Shown: positions 41,844 through 50,599 of the stretch, one piece after another
How positions within the stretch are numbered: the first letter of the stretch is position 1
Layout of the letters: each line of letters starts with the position of its first letter
Assembly: GCF_900167535.1 (NCBI RefSeq)
Contig: NZ_FUYE01000024.1
Coordinates: 1-64,000, forward strand
DNA from: Prosthecobacter debontii
Lineage (GTDB): Bacteria > Verrucomicrobiota > Verrucomicrobiia > Verrucomicrobiales > Verrucomicrobiaceae
Reading direction: 5' to 3'
DNA: 64,000 nt
Program-made: the position numbers and the translations under genes
The notes under the pieces: generated by a model
What the model was told of the DNA's origin: nothing
Databases searched by the model: none
Seen by the model: only the letters and a program-made list of their open reading frames with translations

Positions 41844-42518
41844 TTACAGCGTCTTAAATTTCACTTCTTTCCACTGCACCTTGTAGGGGCCGGTGCCTTT
41901 CTTGATGCCGTGCACCTGGAAGCCGATGTAGCCTTCAGGGTCATTGGGTTGAGTGAAGTCAGCCGTTTTCACACCGTTCACAAAACTCTGGTAGTGGTCA
42001 CCCTGCACCACGATGCGGTAGTGATTCCACTCTCCTTTTTTAAAGGCGGCCTTGGCTTCGTCCGTGCGGACAGCTTCCGTCTGAGTCAGGATGCTCCACC
42101 AGGTGCCGCGGCGAGCCTCATCGTAGAAGTCACCAGCCGTGCCGTTGATGGCGATCTCGCACTGAGGACCAAAGAGGCGGCCATCAGGAAGAGGCTTGCC
42201 GTTCTTACTTCCTTCGGGAGCAGGATCCCCTTCTTTCGCCAAGTGGCTGCGCACCTGGACACCGGAGTTCAGTTCATCATCCACCTTCACTTCAAATTGC
42301 AGTTCGAAATCTTTGAAGGGGCCTTTCGCCAGGAACGTATTGCCACTGCCTTCCACCGTGGTGCCGGTGAGAATGCCGTCTTTCACTTCATAAGTCGCCT
42401 GACCACTCACCACCTGGGCATCACCCAAGCCGTCTTTGAACCAATGCTGCCAGCCATCTTCGGCGTGCACGGAGAGGGAGAAAGTGGCCAGGAGGGAAAA
42501 AAGGATTGTCTTTTTCAT
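41844..42518 (-). CDS. DUF1080 (3-keto-disaccharide hydrolase-like) protein, exported
   Basis: A 224-residue exported protein with a signal peptide (MKKTILFSLLATFSLSVHA). The DUF1080 jelly-roll shows DGWQHWFKDGLGDAQVV, FKDFELQFEVKVDDELNSGVQVRSH and WNHYRIVVQGDHYQSFVNGVKTADF in outline. These are abundant in Verrucomicrobia and Planctomycetes and some cleave 3-keto-glycosides. It has its own terminator and stands alone; the substrate is unknown. Confidence 0.87.
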   Translation of the reverse strand: MKKTILFSLLATFSLSVHAEDGWQHWFKDGLGDAQVVSGQATYEVKDGILTGTTVEGSGNTFLAKGPFKDFELQFEVKVDDELNSGVQVRSHLAKEGDPAPEGSKNGKPLPDGRLFGPQCEIAINGTAGDFYDEARRGTWWSILTQTEAVRTDEAKAAFKKGEWNHYRIVVQGDHYQSFVNGVKTADFTQPNDPEGYIGFQVHGIKKGTGPYKVQWKEVKFKTL

Positions 42519-42607
42519 GGGCGAAAAACAACGCCCGCCGAGCCGAAATCCATCTCCAAAGTGCCAAAAACACCATTTATTTAACTTATCTTAATAAAAA
42601 ACGCGGA

Positions 42608-42698
42608 TTTTAATGGGGTTAAAACCCAAAAATAACCCAGTTCCAACTTGAACAATCAAGTTGGATCGGTTTTAATGGCATTATATCCGGGTTTTTAT
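42608..42698 (+). promoter_or_regulatory. AT-rich leader with repeats before two small genes
   Basis: This unusually AT-rich stretch holds the direct repeat TTTTAATGG (42608-42616 and 42670-42678), an inverted repeat GGGTT/AACCC (42616-42620 with 42623-42627), and a 9-bp stem-loop (42642-42650 with 42657-42665, loop AACAAT). It must hold the promoters of both the DUF1080 gene and the small gene at 42702. The hexamer pair is not clear. Confidence 0.4.
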
Positions 42699-42701
42699 CC
42701 C

Positions 42702-42938
42702 ATGGCTCGTCCTTCAAACAGCTTCGATTCGGTCTCGATGACCATCGCAGTCACTCCCCAGATCAAAATGTATCTGGAGGATCTGACCCTCGATGGCACA
42801 TACGGGAGCAGTCCAGCTGAGGCCGCGAGGCTCCTGATCAGCCAGGCGATAGAATCGAAGATCAAAGATGGGCTTCTGACTCGGAGGAAGTTCATGATTC
42901 AAGATGGCGATGTCGTGGCTCTGCCCCTTCCCGCCTAA
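42702..42938 (+). CDS. hypothetical small protein
   Basis: A 78-residue protein: MARPSNSFDSVSMTIAVTPQIKMYLEDL, then SSPAEAARLLISQAIESKIKDG, an order (short strand, then two helices) suggesting a ribbon-helix-helix-like DNA-binding protein. This is a shape resemblance, not a family match. A TTG upstream at 42648 would extend the frame but lies within the repeats. It is followed after 15 bp by another small gene. Confidence 0.6.
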   Translation: MARPSNSFDSVSMTIAVTPQIKMYLEDLTLDGTYGSSPAEAARLLISQAIESKIKDGLLTRRKFMIQDGDVVALPLPA

Positions 42939-42953
42939 CCTCATTCCACACCC

Positions 42954-43160
42954 ATGACGACGCAACACGATCTTCAGTCCTCCGAAACGCAGATGTTCAC
43001 CACGCTGATGAGCCTGGAAATGACCGACCGCGATCGCAGTCCACGCGGTGGGTGGAAATCCGACACCCGGCTGGAAGTGCTGGCCCACGAAATCGTCCGC
43101 TACATGCCCGAACTCGCTCAGTTGCTGGTGCAGGATGGGAAGCGCAAACTGGCCGCCTGA
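42954..43160 (+). CDS. hypothetical small protein
   Basis: A 68-residue charged protein with no membrane segment. Helical-looking parts are FTTLMSLEMTDRDRSP and LEVLAHEIVRYMPELAQLLVQDGKRKL. I do not recognise it. It is the second gene of a likely two-gene operon and ends just before a strong hairpin. Confidence 0.5.
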   Translation: MTTQHDLQSSETQMFTTLMSLEMTDRDRSPRGGWKSDTRLEVLAHEIVRYMPELAQLLVQDGKRKLAA

Positions 43161-43201
43161 TCCTTACCGCCCTTCGTTTTCCCCATCCTCCCCCGGACAT
43201 G

Positions 43202-43226
43202 AGGCCAACGTCATTGACGTTGGCCT
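43202..43226 (+). terminator. hairpin after the small-gene operon
   Basis: A perfect 11-bp stem (43202-43212 with 43216-43226) with an ATT loop is followed by TTGTCATTT. It lies 40 bases after the second small gene and about 100 bases before the next lipoprotein gene. Confidence 0.5.
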
Positions 43227-43323
43227 TGTCATTTCCAGACACGGCGTGCATGTGTTCGGGGGGGATCGTTGATCGCTTCGACTTTCGATCCCCGCACACC
43301 GGAACCTCGCCTCTCATTTATCC

Positions 43324-44028
43324 ATGGCCCTTCCCCTTTCCCACCTGACGCTGCCACTCTTGGCCGCTGCCGTTTGCCTTTCTTCATGTGCCACGGTCAA
43401 GCGCCTCACGCCGGATCTCCCCAAGATCCCGATGCCGTCTCTGCCCAAGTTCTCCACCTTGAAAAAAGTGACCCGTATTCTTCCGGGCATGCCTGATCAC
43501 GACAAGGTGAACGATGAAGACCCGCAAATGCCCTTCAATGCCCGAGGCACCCTGGGCTATGGCCACTCCCTGCGTGTGCATGTGTATGAAGGCACACGCT
43601 CCACCAAACGCGTCTATAATGGCGTGGTCATGGTGGATGCCAAAGGCGTGGTCGATTTTGGCGATAAAATCGGCCGCACCCAGATCGGCGGTGCGCAGCT
43701 ACCCAAAGCCGTGGAAGCCATCGCCGCAACCTTCCGGGTGGGCCTTCGCCTGAATCGCCCGCTGACCGTTCACATTCTTTCGGTGGAGGATGTGCCGGTG
43801 GTCTCCATCACCGGGGATGTGATCAAGGATGAATTCATCCCAGCCTGGGATGGCATGACCATTCAGCAGGCCGTCACCGTCGCCGGGGGCCGTAAGCTGG
43901 GCTCCACCAACCGTGGGGTTTACGTCATCCGGGAAGGAAATCGCCGCTTTTACTCCAGCCTCGAGGCAGCCACGGAGAAGACCGAACCCGAACCTGGAGA
44001 CATCATTCACCTTTCCCCCGATTTTTAA
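43324..44028 (+). CDS. lipoprotein of the polysaccharide-export (Wza-like) type
   Basis: A 234-residue lipoprotein: signal peptide ending in the lipobox LSSCATV, then a Pro/Lys-rich linker. The rest resembles the Poly_export/SLBB pattern: LGYGHSLRVHVYEG, VDAKGVVDFGDKIGRTQIGG, VSITGDVIKDEFIPAWDGMTIQQAVTVAGG and a final PEPGDIIHLSPDF. Such proteins form or assist the outer-membrane exit for exopolysaccharide. The domain is short for a full channel. A glycosyltransferase initiating such a polymer lies 17 kb away (60537-62048), not adjacent. Confidence 0.7.
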   Translation: MALPLSHLTLPLLAAAVCLSSCATVKRLTPDLPKIPMPSLPKFSTLKKVTRILPGMPDHDKVNDEDPQMPFNARGTLGYGHSLRVHVYEGTRSTKRVYNGVVMVDAKGVVDFGDKIGRTQIGGAQLPKAVEAIAATFRVGLRLNRPLTVHILSVEDVPVVSITGDVIKDEFIPAWDGMTIQQAVTVAGGRKLGSTNRGVYVIREGNRRFYSSLEAATEKTEPEPGDIIHLSPDF

Positions 44029-44032
44029 TTTC

Positions 44033-44512
44033 ATGATCGAGCAAATCGGCGGCAACCCAGCCGCAAATCAAATCCCCATTGGCAATCTCTTCAAGAGCAT
44101 CTCGATCCTTCGCATCGGCGCCGGAGTTCTGCTGCTCAGCCGCCACGGCTGGGTAGCCGCGCATGAAGCCTATGAGTTTCTCTGGGAGGAAAAGACCTGG
44201 AATTGGGTCAAAGCCTTCTCAGATGCAGGCCTGCCCATGCCCACGCTCCTAGCCCCTGCCGTGGCGATTACCATTGCGGCCGTCGCTGTGAGCTGGTGCC
44301 TAGGCTTCCTTACCCGCCTCTTTTCCGTCATCATGATGCCTGTGTTGATCGGCGTCATCATCAAAGGCACCTCAGCCGAGACAGAGATCGCCTGGCTTTA
44401 TCTGCTCATTGCCTTCACGCTGCTCCTCTTCGGCTCAGGTGCCGTCTCCATCGACAAACTCTTCCGCCTGGGAGAGAACTGGGGACACTCTAAACCCAAG
44501 AAACGCTGGTAA
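44033..44512 (+). CDS. DoxX family membrane protein
   Basis: A 159-residue inner-membrane protein with four hydrophobic segments (ISILRIGAGVLLLSRHG, LAPAVAITIAAVAVSW, LFSVIMMPVLIGVIIKG and YLLIAFTLLLFGSGAVSID). The overall shape and the closing GAVSIDKL pattern match DoxX. These proteins are linked to redox or sulfur stress in some bacteria but the role is unclear. The start is 4 bp after the lipoprotein stop, so the two are one operon. Confidence 0.75.
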   Translation: MIEQIGGNPAANQIPIGNLFKSISILRIGAGVLLLSRHGWVAAHEAYEFLWEEKTWNWVKAFSDAGLPMPTLLAPAVAITIAAVAVSWCLGFLTRLFSVIMMPVLIGVIIKGTSAETEIAWLYLLIAFTLLLFGSGAVSIDKLFRLGENWGHSKPKKRW

Positions 44513-44530
44513 AATCCCGGCCACTCCCGC

Positions 44531-45067
44531 ATGCCGCCCTCCCCCTCCACCGCTCCAATCACCGAGCGAGTGCTCGCCATCGACCCCGCCCTGCGCAACA
44601 CAGGCTGGGCGGTGCTGGAACAAACAGGACGCGACATCAAGCCACTCGCCTACGGGGTGATCTCGAATGCTCCCAAGCTGCTCCACTCTGGCTGCCTGGT
44701 GGCCATCCGAGAGCAACTCCAGGACGCCATTCGCCAGTATGCTCCGACGGTGTGTGCGATCGAGACCACCATTTATGTGCAGAGTTACAAGACCGCCATC
44801 GTGCTCGGCACCGCTCGCGCGGCCTGCCTCATCGCAGCCGCTGAGCACGGCATACCCATTTATGAGTATGCCCCGAAGGAGGTGAAACAGGCGGCCGTCG
44901 GCCGTGGGGCCGCGCAGAAAGATCAGGTGGCCTTCATGATCCGCAGCATGCTCCGGCTGCGTGAGACACCACCCGCCGATGCAGCGGATGCCTTAGCTGT
45001 AGGCATCGCCCACTTTCAGAACGCCAACGCAGGGGCCGCGCTCGCCCGCGAAGCCCGCCGGGTATAA
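44531..45067 (+). CDS. ruvC: crossover junction endodeoxyribonuclease RuvC
   Basis: Cuts Holliday junctions in recombination repair with RuvAB. The 178-residue protein has the RNase H-fold catalytic acids in VLAIDPALRNTGWAV (Asp18), CAIETTIY, and the final ADAADALAVGIAH, with the KTAIVLGTARA and APKEVKQAAVGRG blocks between. Length is normal. ruvA and ruvB are not in the window. It starts 18 bp after the DoxX gene and may be in its operon. Confidence 0.93.
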   Translation: MPPSPSTAPITERVLAIDPALRNTGWAVLEQTGRDIKPLAYGVISNAPKLLHSGCLVAIREQLQDAIRQYAPTVCAIETTIYVQSYKTAIVLGTARAACLIAAAEHGIPIYEYAPKEVKQAAVGRGAAQKDQVAFMIRSMLRLRETPPADAADALAVGIAHFQNANAGAALAREARRV

Positions 45068-45113
45068 ACCGCGCTTACCCAGCACTTCTCCTGGTTTTAG
45101 TGAGCCTGACATT

Positions 45114-45143
45114 TTGACGGCCACGGAACTCCATCATTTTAAA
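45114..45143 (+). promoter_or_regulatory. candidate promoter of argC-argJ
   Basis: TTGACG (45114-45119) and TTTAAA (45138-45143) are 18 bp apart, giving a leader of about 40 bases to the argC ATG. No Arg-repressor box is evident. Confidence 0.4.
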
Positions 45144-45192
45144 TCTGATCTTGCGGGAAAGAGGGGAGGCTCCATACTTCGCCTCTCCCGTG

Positions 45193-46242
45193 ATGTCTCA
45201 GAAAGTTAAAGTCGCTGTCCTTGGAGCAAGTGGTTATTCCGGAATAGAACTGCTCCGGTTGTTACTGCGCCATCCTCATGCCGAACTCGTGGCCGTGACC
45301 TCGCGCACACTCGCTGGCAAAACCTTATCTGCGGAGTTTCCACGGTTTCGTAAAGTAGGCATCGCCGATCGCCTGACCTTTAGCAATCCTGATGCGGCCG
45401 CGCTGAAAGAAGCCGGCGCTGAAATCGCCTTTCTCGCCCTGCCCCATGGTGTGTCCGTGGAATACGCCAAGCCTCTGCTGGAGCTCGGCATCAAAGTCAT
45501 CGACCTGAGTGCGGACTTCCGTCTGCGCAGTGCCGAGGTTTACAAGGAATTTTATGCGCATGAGCATCCCGCACCGGAATTGCTGAGCGAGGCCGTCTAT
45601 GCCCTGCCAGAAATCCGGGCGGATGAAATCCAGAAAGCACGTCTCATCGCCTGCCCTGGCTGTTATCCCACCAGCATTTTACTGCCTCTCATTCCTCTTC
45701 TGAAGGCTGGCCTGTTGAGCGCAGACCCACTCGCTGTGTCCAGCATGAGCGGTGCTAGTGGTGCTGGCCGGAATGCCAACGTGTCCCTGCTTTTCTGCGA
45801 AGTGCAAAATAGCCTGCGCAGCTACAGCGTGCCTCAGCATCGTCACCTGAGCGAAATCGGGCAGGAGCTAGCCATCGCCGCAGGTCGTGAAGTGAAGCTG
45901 TCGTTTGTGCCCCATCTGGTGCCCGTGTATGCAGGCATCTGCACCACCACCTTTGCCTCCCTGGCCCCTGGCGTGACGCTGGAGCAGGTGGAGGCTGCTT
46001 TACAGCAAGCTTATGCCGACCAGCCCTTCGTGCGTCTGCTCGGCCGCAATCAATCCCCGGACACCAAGCATGTCATGGGCACGAATTTCATCGATATCGG
46101 TTGGGCGTTGGATCAGCGTGCAGGCCGTCTCATCCTCATGAGTGCTGAAGATAACATCGGCAAAGGCGCCTCAAGCCAGGCGATCCAGAATTTCAACCTT
46201 GTCTGCGGCTTTGATCCTGCTGCCGGGCTCCAGAGCGTATGA
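45193..46242 (+). CDS. argC: N-acetyl-gamma-glutamyl-phosphate reductase
   Basis: Third step of arginine synthesis: NADPH-dependent reduction of N-acetylglutamyl phosphate to the semialdehyde. The 349-residue protein has VAVLGASGYSGIELLRLL (nucleotide binding), the catalytic Cys in LIACPGCYPTS, and MSGASGAGRNANVS. ATG 45193 begins at the family N-terminus; the longer frame adds residues of no similarity. Its stop codon overlaps the argJ start by 4 bp. Confidence 0.95.
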   Translation: MSQKVKVAVLGASGYSGIELLRLLLRHPHAELVAVTSRTLAGKTLSAEFPRFRKVGIADRLTFSNPDAAALKEAGAEIAFLALPHGVSVEYAKPLLELGIKVIDLSADFRLRSAEVYKEFYAHEHPAPELLSEAVYALPEIRADEIQKARLIACPGCYPTSILLPLIPLLKAGLLSADPLAVSSMSGASGAGRNANVSLLFCEVQNSLRSYSVPQHRHLSEIGQELAIAAGREVKLSFVPHLVPVYAGICTTTFASLAPGVTLEQVEAALQQAYADQPFVRLLGRNQSPDTKHVMGTNFIDIGWALDQRAGRLILMSAEDNIGKGASSQAIQNFNLVCGFDPAAGLQSV

Positions 46243-47525
46243 TTGCTGACCTTGATCCATCTCGCGAACCCCGCGTTTCCTTTAAAGTCATCGAAGGCGG
46301 CGTCACCGCAGCCCACGGTTATCGTGCCGGGGCCATCTCCTGCGGCATCAAAAACCCTGACGTGAAACGTCTGGATTTGATGCTGATCGTCTCTGACACC
46401 CCCACCGTCACCGACGCTGTTTTCACCACGAATAAAGTGCGTGCCGCCTGCGTGCGTGTCTCCCAGCAGCACATCCGCGATGGCGACATCCGCGCCATCA
46501 TCGCCAACAGTGGTAACGCCAACGCCTGCACCGGCCCGCAGGGCATCCAGGATGCCAAAGCCATGTGCAAAGCCACTGCGGAGGCCCTGGGCATCCGCAT
46601 GCGTCAGGTGCAGGTCTGCTCCACCGGCATCATCGGCATGACCATGCCCATTCAGCGCATCACCCCACGCGTGGGTGAACTGGCAGCCGCCCTTTCCGAA
46701 ACCGGCTCAGAAGACGCCTCCCGCGCCATCATGACCAGCGATACGAAGCCAAAGAGCTACGCCATCGAAGTCCCTTGCGGTGAAGGCAGCTTCCGCATCG
46801 GTGGCATCGCCAAAGGTGCCGGCATGATCTGCCCGAACATGGCCACCATGCTATGCTTCATCACCACCGACGCGAAGATCGCTCAGGATGAACTGAAGCG
46901 CGCCGTGCGCTGCGCCGTGGATCAATCGTTCAACTGCATCACCATCGATGGTGATACGAGCACGAATGACACCGTCATCGTGATGAGCAATGGCCAGGCG
47001 GATGCGCCTGAGATCAAGAAAGGCAGCGAAGAAGCGCAGACCTTCCGTCGCGCCCTGCACAAGGTCATGCTCGAGCTGGCCAAAATGATCGTCAGCGATG
47101 GCGAGCGCGTCACCAAGTTCGTCGAAATCCGCGTGCGCAATGCCCGCACTCAAGCTGATGCCAAAAAGGCCGCTGAAGCCGTGGCCAAGTCCATGCTGGT
47201 GAAATGCTCCTGGCACGGTAGTGACCCCAACTGGGGTCGTGTGATCCATGCGGTCGGCTACTCTGGAGCCCGCTTGCGGGAGGAACTCATCGACATTTAC
47301 TTCGGCGGATTGATTGCCTGCAAAGGCGGACTGACCACCAATACCCCCATGACTGAGCTAGAGAAGGTGGTGAAAGAGCCCCGCTTCTCCGTCACCATCG
47401 ACCTCAATCAAGGCAGCGCCAATCACACGGTCTACACCAGTGACCTGTCTGAGGAGTATGTGGACTTCAACGCCAGCGAATACTCCGCCGCCGTGCACGC
47501 CCGCCGTCAGAAGGGACTGGCGTGA
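46239..47525 (+). CDS. argJ: bifunctional ornithine acetyltransferase/N-acetylglutamate synthase
   Basis: Transfers the acetyl group between N-acetylornithine and glutamate, the recycling branch of arginine synthesis. The 428-residue protein contains the self-cleavage site in GAGMICPNMATMLCF, where the Thr becomes the nucleophile of the beta chain, plus GNANACTGPQG and SWHGSDPNWGR. It is translationally coupled to argC (ATGA overlap). A full arg operon is not present; argB and argD lie elsewhere. Confidence 0.95.
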   Translation: MIADLDPSREPRVSFKVIEGGVTAAHGYRAGAISCGIKNPDVKRLDLMLIVSDTPTVTDAVFTTNKVRAACVRVSQQHIRDGDIRAIIANSGNANACTGPQGIQDAKAMCKATAEALGIRMRQVQVCSTGIIGMTMPIQRITPRVGELAAALSETGSEDASRAIMTSDTKPKSYAIEVPCGEGSFRIGGIAKGAGMICPNMATMLCFITTDAKIAQDELKRAVRCAVDQSFNCITIDGDTSTNDTVIVMSNGQADAPEIKKGSEEAQTFRRALHKVMLELAKMIVSDGERVTKFVEIRVRNARTQADAKKAAEAVAKSMLVKCSWHGSDPNWGRVIHAVGYSGARLREELIDIYFGGLIACKGGLTTNTPMTELEKVVKEPRFSVTIDLNQGSANHTVYTSDLSEEYVDFNASEYSAAVHARRQKGLA

Positions 47526-47685
47526 AAGTGACTTCGTAGTGGTTTTTACTTGGAGAGGCGTCATCTCGATGGCACCTCGGGCCATGGACAGTGCTTGCCG
47601 ACATGGGAAGCGTTGGAACTATGTGACCCAGCCCCATGCGTGACAATCCTTTGCGCTTGGCAGGGCCATGATGATTATCTAAACC

Positions 47686-48090
47686 ATGCCATCTCATCCG
47701 ATGCCTGTCCTTTCACACCGTGCTTTTTACTCGGCCATCGGCGTGCCGATGCTGATCCTTGCGGTGGGCTGGGCCTGGCTTTGGTCGCTGCGTTTTGTGA
47801 ATGAGTTGGAGCCGCAGGGCTTGAAGTTGGAGTGGCGCTATGGCGGCTCCGGCTCGGTGCCATCCCTGGCGGTTTGGTTGAAGGAGCCAGGTGGTTCCCG
47901 GCGGATCGAGCCGATCCTCCTGGGAGGGTTGAGTCATCCGCGAGTTCGGTTTGAAGACCGTAATGGCGATGGCCAAAAGGACATCGTTTTCAGCAATGAT
48001 GCCGACCCGGAAGGTCAGACTGTGCTCTTCTTTCCAGCTACCGAAACGGAAATCGCGAGACTGATCCCGATGCAGGTGGCCAGGCCTTGA
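47686..48090 (+). CDS. hypothetical membrane-anchored protein
   Basis: A 134-residue protein with one N-terminal membrane segment (AIGVPMLILAVGWAWLWSL) and an outside domain. The domain has an EF-hand-like or FG-GAP-like loop DRNGDGQKDIVF near residue 95, with D-x-N-x-D-G, that could bind calcium. I recognise no named family. It follows argJ by 160 bp with no obvious promoter between. Confidence 0.6.
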   Translation: MPSHPMPVLSHRAFYSAIGVPMLILAVGWAWLWSLRFVNELEPQGLKLEWRYGGSGSVPSLAVWLKEPGGSRRIEPILLGGLSHPRVRFEDRNGDGQKDIVFSNDADPEGQTVLFFPATETEIARLIPMQVARP

Positions 48091-48098
48091 GAAGGAGC

Positions 48099-48114
48099 GC
48101 GGACTTCAGTCCGC
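48099..48114. repeat. REP-like palindrome
   Basis: GCGGACTTCAGTCCGC is an inverted repeat with a 7-bp stem around TC, inside a GC-rich stretch just after a stop codon. I recall this exact kind of palindrome as repeated in genomes of Verrucomicrobia and Planctomycetes near REP-associated transposases. Only one copy is visible in this window. Confidence 0.4.
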
Positions 48115-48248
48115 AGCAGGTCGATTGCTCGTGATGTCTTGAGCTTTTCCCTGAGAGCAATTCTCAACGGCGTTCTGAGCAAACCCCACAGGACCCATGA
48201 GATGCCTAACTAAGTTAAGTTAGGCCAGTCTCTTCCACGCTGAGTTCA

Positions 48249-49349
48249 TCACTTACGGCGTGCTGCGATTTCGCGGTCACGTTTGATCTTCTCATACCCC
48301 ACCTTGATGAATTCGATGTCGCGGGCATGAGCGCGGCAGTCTTCCATCGTGATGAAATCATAACTCAGCAGGTGCAGGAGGCTATCATCAATGGTGTGCA
48401 TGCCATCCCGCCCGCCGATTTGGATCAAGCTGGCAAGCTGCTGCAGACGTTGATCTCGAATGCAACTGGAGATGGCAGAGTTCATCAGCATTACCTCTGT
48501 CGCCATCACGCGTCCTTCACCATCTGGGCGGCGGATCAGGTGCTGGCTGATGATTCCCCGAAGGCAGTGGCTGAGCTGAGAAGCCACGTAGTCCTGTTGC
48601 TCCTTGGGGAAACTATCGAGGATACGCGTAATCGTGCTCGGCACATCCATGGTATGCAGGGTGCTGATGACGAGGTGGCCGGTCTCTGCGGCGGTCAATG
48701 CCGTGCGGATCGTCTCCAGATCTCGCAACTCACTCACGGTGATCACGTTCACATCCTGACGCAGAGCGCTCTTCATCGCACGGGCGAACTCATGAGTATC
48801 AAACCCCACCTGCCGCTGGCGGATGAGGCTCTGACCATGCTTAAATACAAACTCGATCGGATCTTCAATCGTCACGATATTGCAGGAGCGCTCACGTGCG
48901 ATGGTCTGAGTCATGCTGCACAAGGTGGTGGTTTTACCACTGTTGCTGACGCCAGTGACGAGGATCAAGCCGTCCTTGAATTGGCACATGCCCTGCACAT
49001 TCGGGCCATGGCCTAGATGGGGCAGTTCTGGGATGCTATCGGGGATGTAACGGAAGTTCCCTTCGATCTTGCCCATGGCAAAACAGGCATTGCCACGAAA
49101 GCGCCCGAGATTTTCCACCTCGATGGCGAAGTCCAGCTCCCACTCTTCTTCCAACTTCGCACGCTGGGTATCCTTCAAACTGCCCAGCATCAGTTCACGA
49201 ACATCCAAGGCATCGAAGATTTCATCCGTCACAGGAGTCATTCGCCCGTGCAGACGCATGGTCGGAGGAGCCCCTGGAGAAAGATGGAGATCGGATGCAC
49301 CGGCCTGCATGGCCATGGCAAGGTATTCAATGAGATCGTATTGACGCAT
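48249..49349 (-). CDS. PilT/PilU-like twitching motility ATPase with altered Walker motifs
   Basis: A 366-residue member of the PilT/VirB11 ATPases that retract type IV pili. The order of motifs is complete: Asp-box IEDPIE (161-166), Walker B region VITVSELRD (202-210) with a conserved Glu207, and His-box HLVISTLHT (225-233). Walker A is GVSNSGKT (133-140) instead of the usual GPTGSGKS, and Walker B reads VSELRD rather than VGEMRD. The Lys-Thr and Glu remain, so activity is possible. It lies 76 bp after a second, canonical PilT gene on the same strand. A PilU role is inferred. Confidence 0.88.
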   Translation of the reverse strand: MRQYDLIEYLAMAMQAGASDLHLSPGAPPTMRLHGRMTPVTDEIFDALDVRELMLGSLKDTQRAKLEEEWELDFAIEVENLGRFRGNACFAMGKIEGNFRYIPDSIPELPHLGHGPNVQGMCQFKDGLILVTGVSNSGKTTTLCSMTQTIARERSCNIVTIEDPIEFVFKHGQSLIRQRQVGFDTHEFARAMKSALRQDVNVITVSELRDLETIRTALTAAETGHLVISTLHTMDVPSTITRILDSFPKEQQDYVASQLSHCLRGIISQHLIRRPDGEGRVMATEVMLMNSAISSCIRDQRLQQLASLIQIGGRDGMHTIDDSLLHLLSYDFITMEDCRAHARDIEFIKVGYEKIKRDREIAARRK

Positions 49350-49425
49350 GGGATAACTAAAAATTCTTCAACAATGCAAACAGCCGGGTTTCTTTTGTCC
49401 AGCCTTCGTTCAGCAGCGGAACGGC

Positions 49426-50478
49426 CTAGGTGATGCCGCGTGCGGCGCGTTTGAACTCCGTTTCGTTGCCGCTAGCCAGGATGGCTTCAGCCTCGGTGAT
49501 CAGTCCCGCTTCATAAGCGAGCACAATGTTTGTCAGGAAGGTGATACAGTTCGGATCATTACCGCGCTGCATGTAATTGCGGATGTGATCCGTCTCATGT
49601 CGGGCGATCCAGGGACGCACCGCCCCTCCGTTTTCCAAATGCTCCACCAGGAGATGCACACCCCCATCCATACGGGGAATAAGTTTCTGACAGAGCGCAC
49701 CAATGAGCTGCTGAGACAACAGATGCAAACCCAGCCCCGCCTGATCTGGCGGGAAAAGATGCGCGATACGATCGATCGCATCCACGACGCTGTCACTGTG
49801 CACCGAGGCCAACACAAGATGCCCGGTTTCACTGGCCTGGAGTGTGATCAACGCGGTCTCCAGATCGCGAATTTCCCCCACCATGATCACATCCGGTGCC
49901 TGCCGCATCGCTCCACGAACGCCACGGGCATAGCTGAGGGTATCTCGCCCCACATCCCGCTGGGTGAACATGGAGACTTTATTCGTGTAGATGAACTCCA
50001 CCGGATCTTCGATGGTCACGATGTGACGCGCCATGTTCTCATTCATCCACTGGAGCAGACCTGCCATCGTCGTGCTCTTGCCCATGCCTGTTGGTCCCGT
50101 GATCAGGATCAGACCTCGCGTGCGTTGAGCCCATTTCGTCAGCAGCCAATCAGGCACCCCCAAAGTGGATAACACGGGCAGGTCGGTGCGGATACGACGC
50201 ATCACCGCTCCCAGCCTGCCCAGAGCCTTATGCAAATTCACGCGATAACGTGTGCGACTGGCGGAAACGAGGCCCGAATCGCGATCCGTTTCGCCATCTG
50301 GACTCACACCACAAGCCAGCCAGAGCCCCGCCAATTGCGTCAACTCCAGAGGCTCCTCACCGACCAGCATGATCTGCTCTCGGATCTTCATGCGGGGAAT
50401 CTCCCCTTCCATCAAAAACACGTCACTGGCCTGATGTTCATCTGCGGATTGGAGAATATCGTCTAAGGAGAGCGGCAT
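49426..50478 (-). CDS. pilT: PilT-like twitching motility ATPase
   Basis: A 350-residue pilus-retraction ATPase. Motifs are canonical: Walker A GPTGMGKST (128-136), IEDPVEF, Walker B IMVGEIRDLET, and ASVHSDSVVDAIDRIAHLFP. The N-terminal region (DEHQASDVFLMEGEIPRM) is a degenerate form of the PilT ASDLHL start. No pilin, PilB, PilC or PilQ gene is in the window. Together with the downstream paralog it looks like a pilT-pilU pair, transcribed away from the tetR gene. Confidence 0.9.
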   Translation of the reverse strand: MPLSLDDILQSADEHQASDVFLMEGEIPRMKIREQIMLVGEEPLELTQLAGLWLACGVSPDGETDRDSGLVSASRTRYRVNLHKALGRLGAVMRRIRTDLPVLSTLGVPDWLLTKWAQRTRGLILITGPTGMGKSTTMAGLLQWMNENMARHIVTIEDPVEFIYTNKVSMFTQRDVGRDTLSYARGVRGAMRQAPDVIMVGEIRDLETALITLQASETGHLVLASVHSDSVVDAIDRIAHLFPPDQAGLGLHLLSQQLIGALCQKLIPRMDGGVHLLVEHLENGGAVRPWIARHETDHIRNYMQRGNDPNCITFLTNIVLAYEAGLITEAEAILASGNETEFKRAARGIT

Positions 50479-50599
50479 AGAGATTATTCATAAAATCAGT
50501 ATCTGGTGATTTGTCGAGGCAGATGTTCCGTCACATCGGCAACTTTCTGCGAAAACCTCCGGTAAAAGCCACCCTCCAAAAGGGTGAACAAAAAGACAC

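Noticed and set aside
50512-50517. TGTCGA resembling an ECF42 -35 element upstream of tetR
   Set aside because: No matching -10 at suitable spacing and no second copy before other cluster genes.
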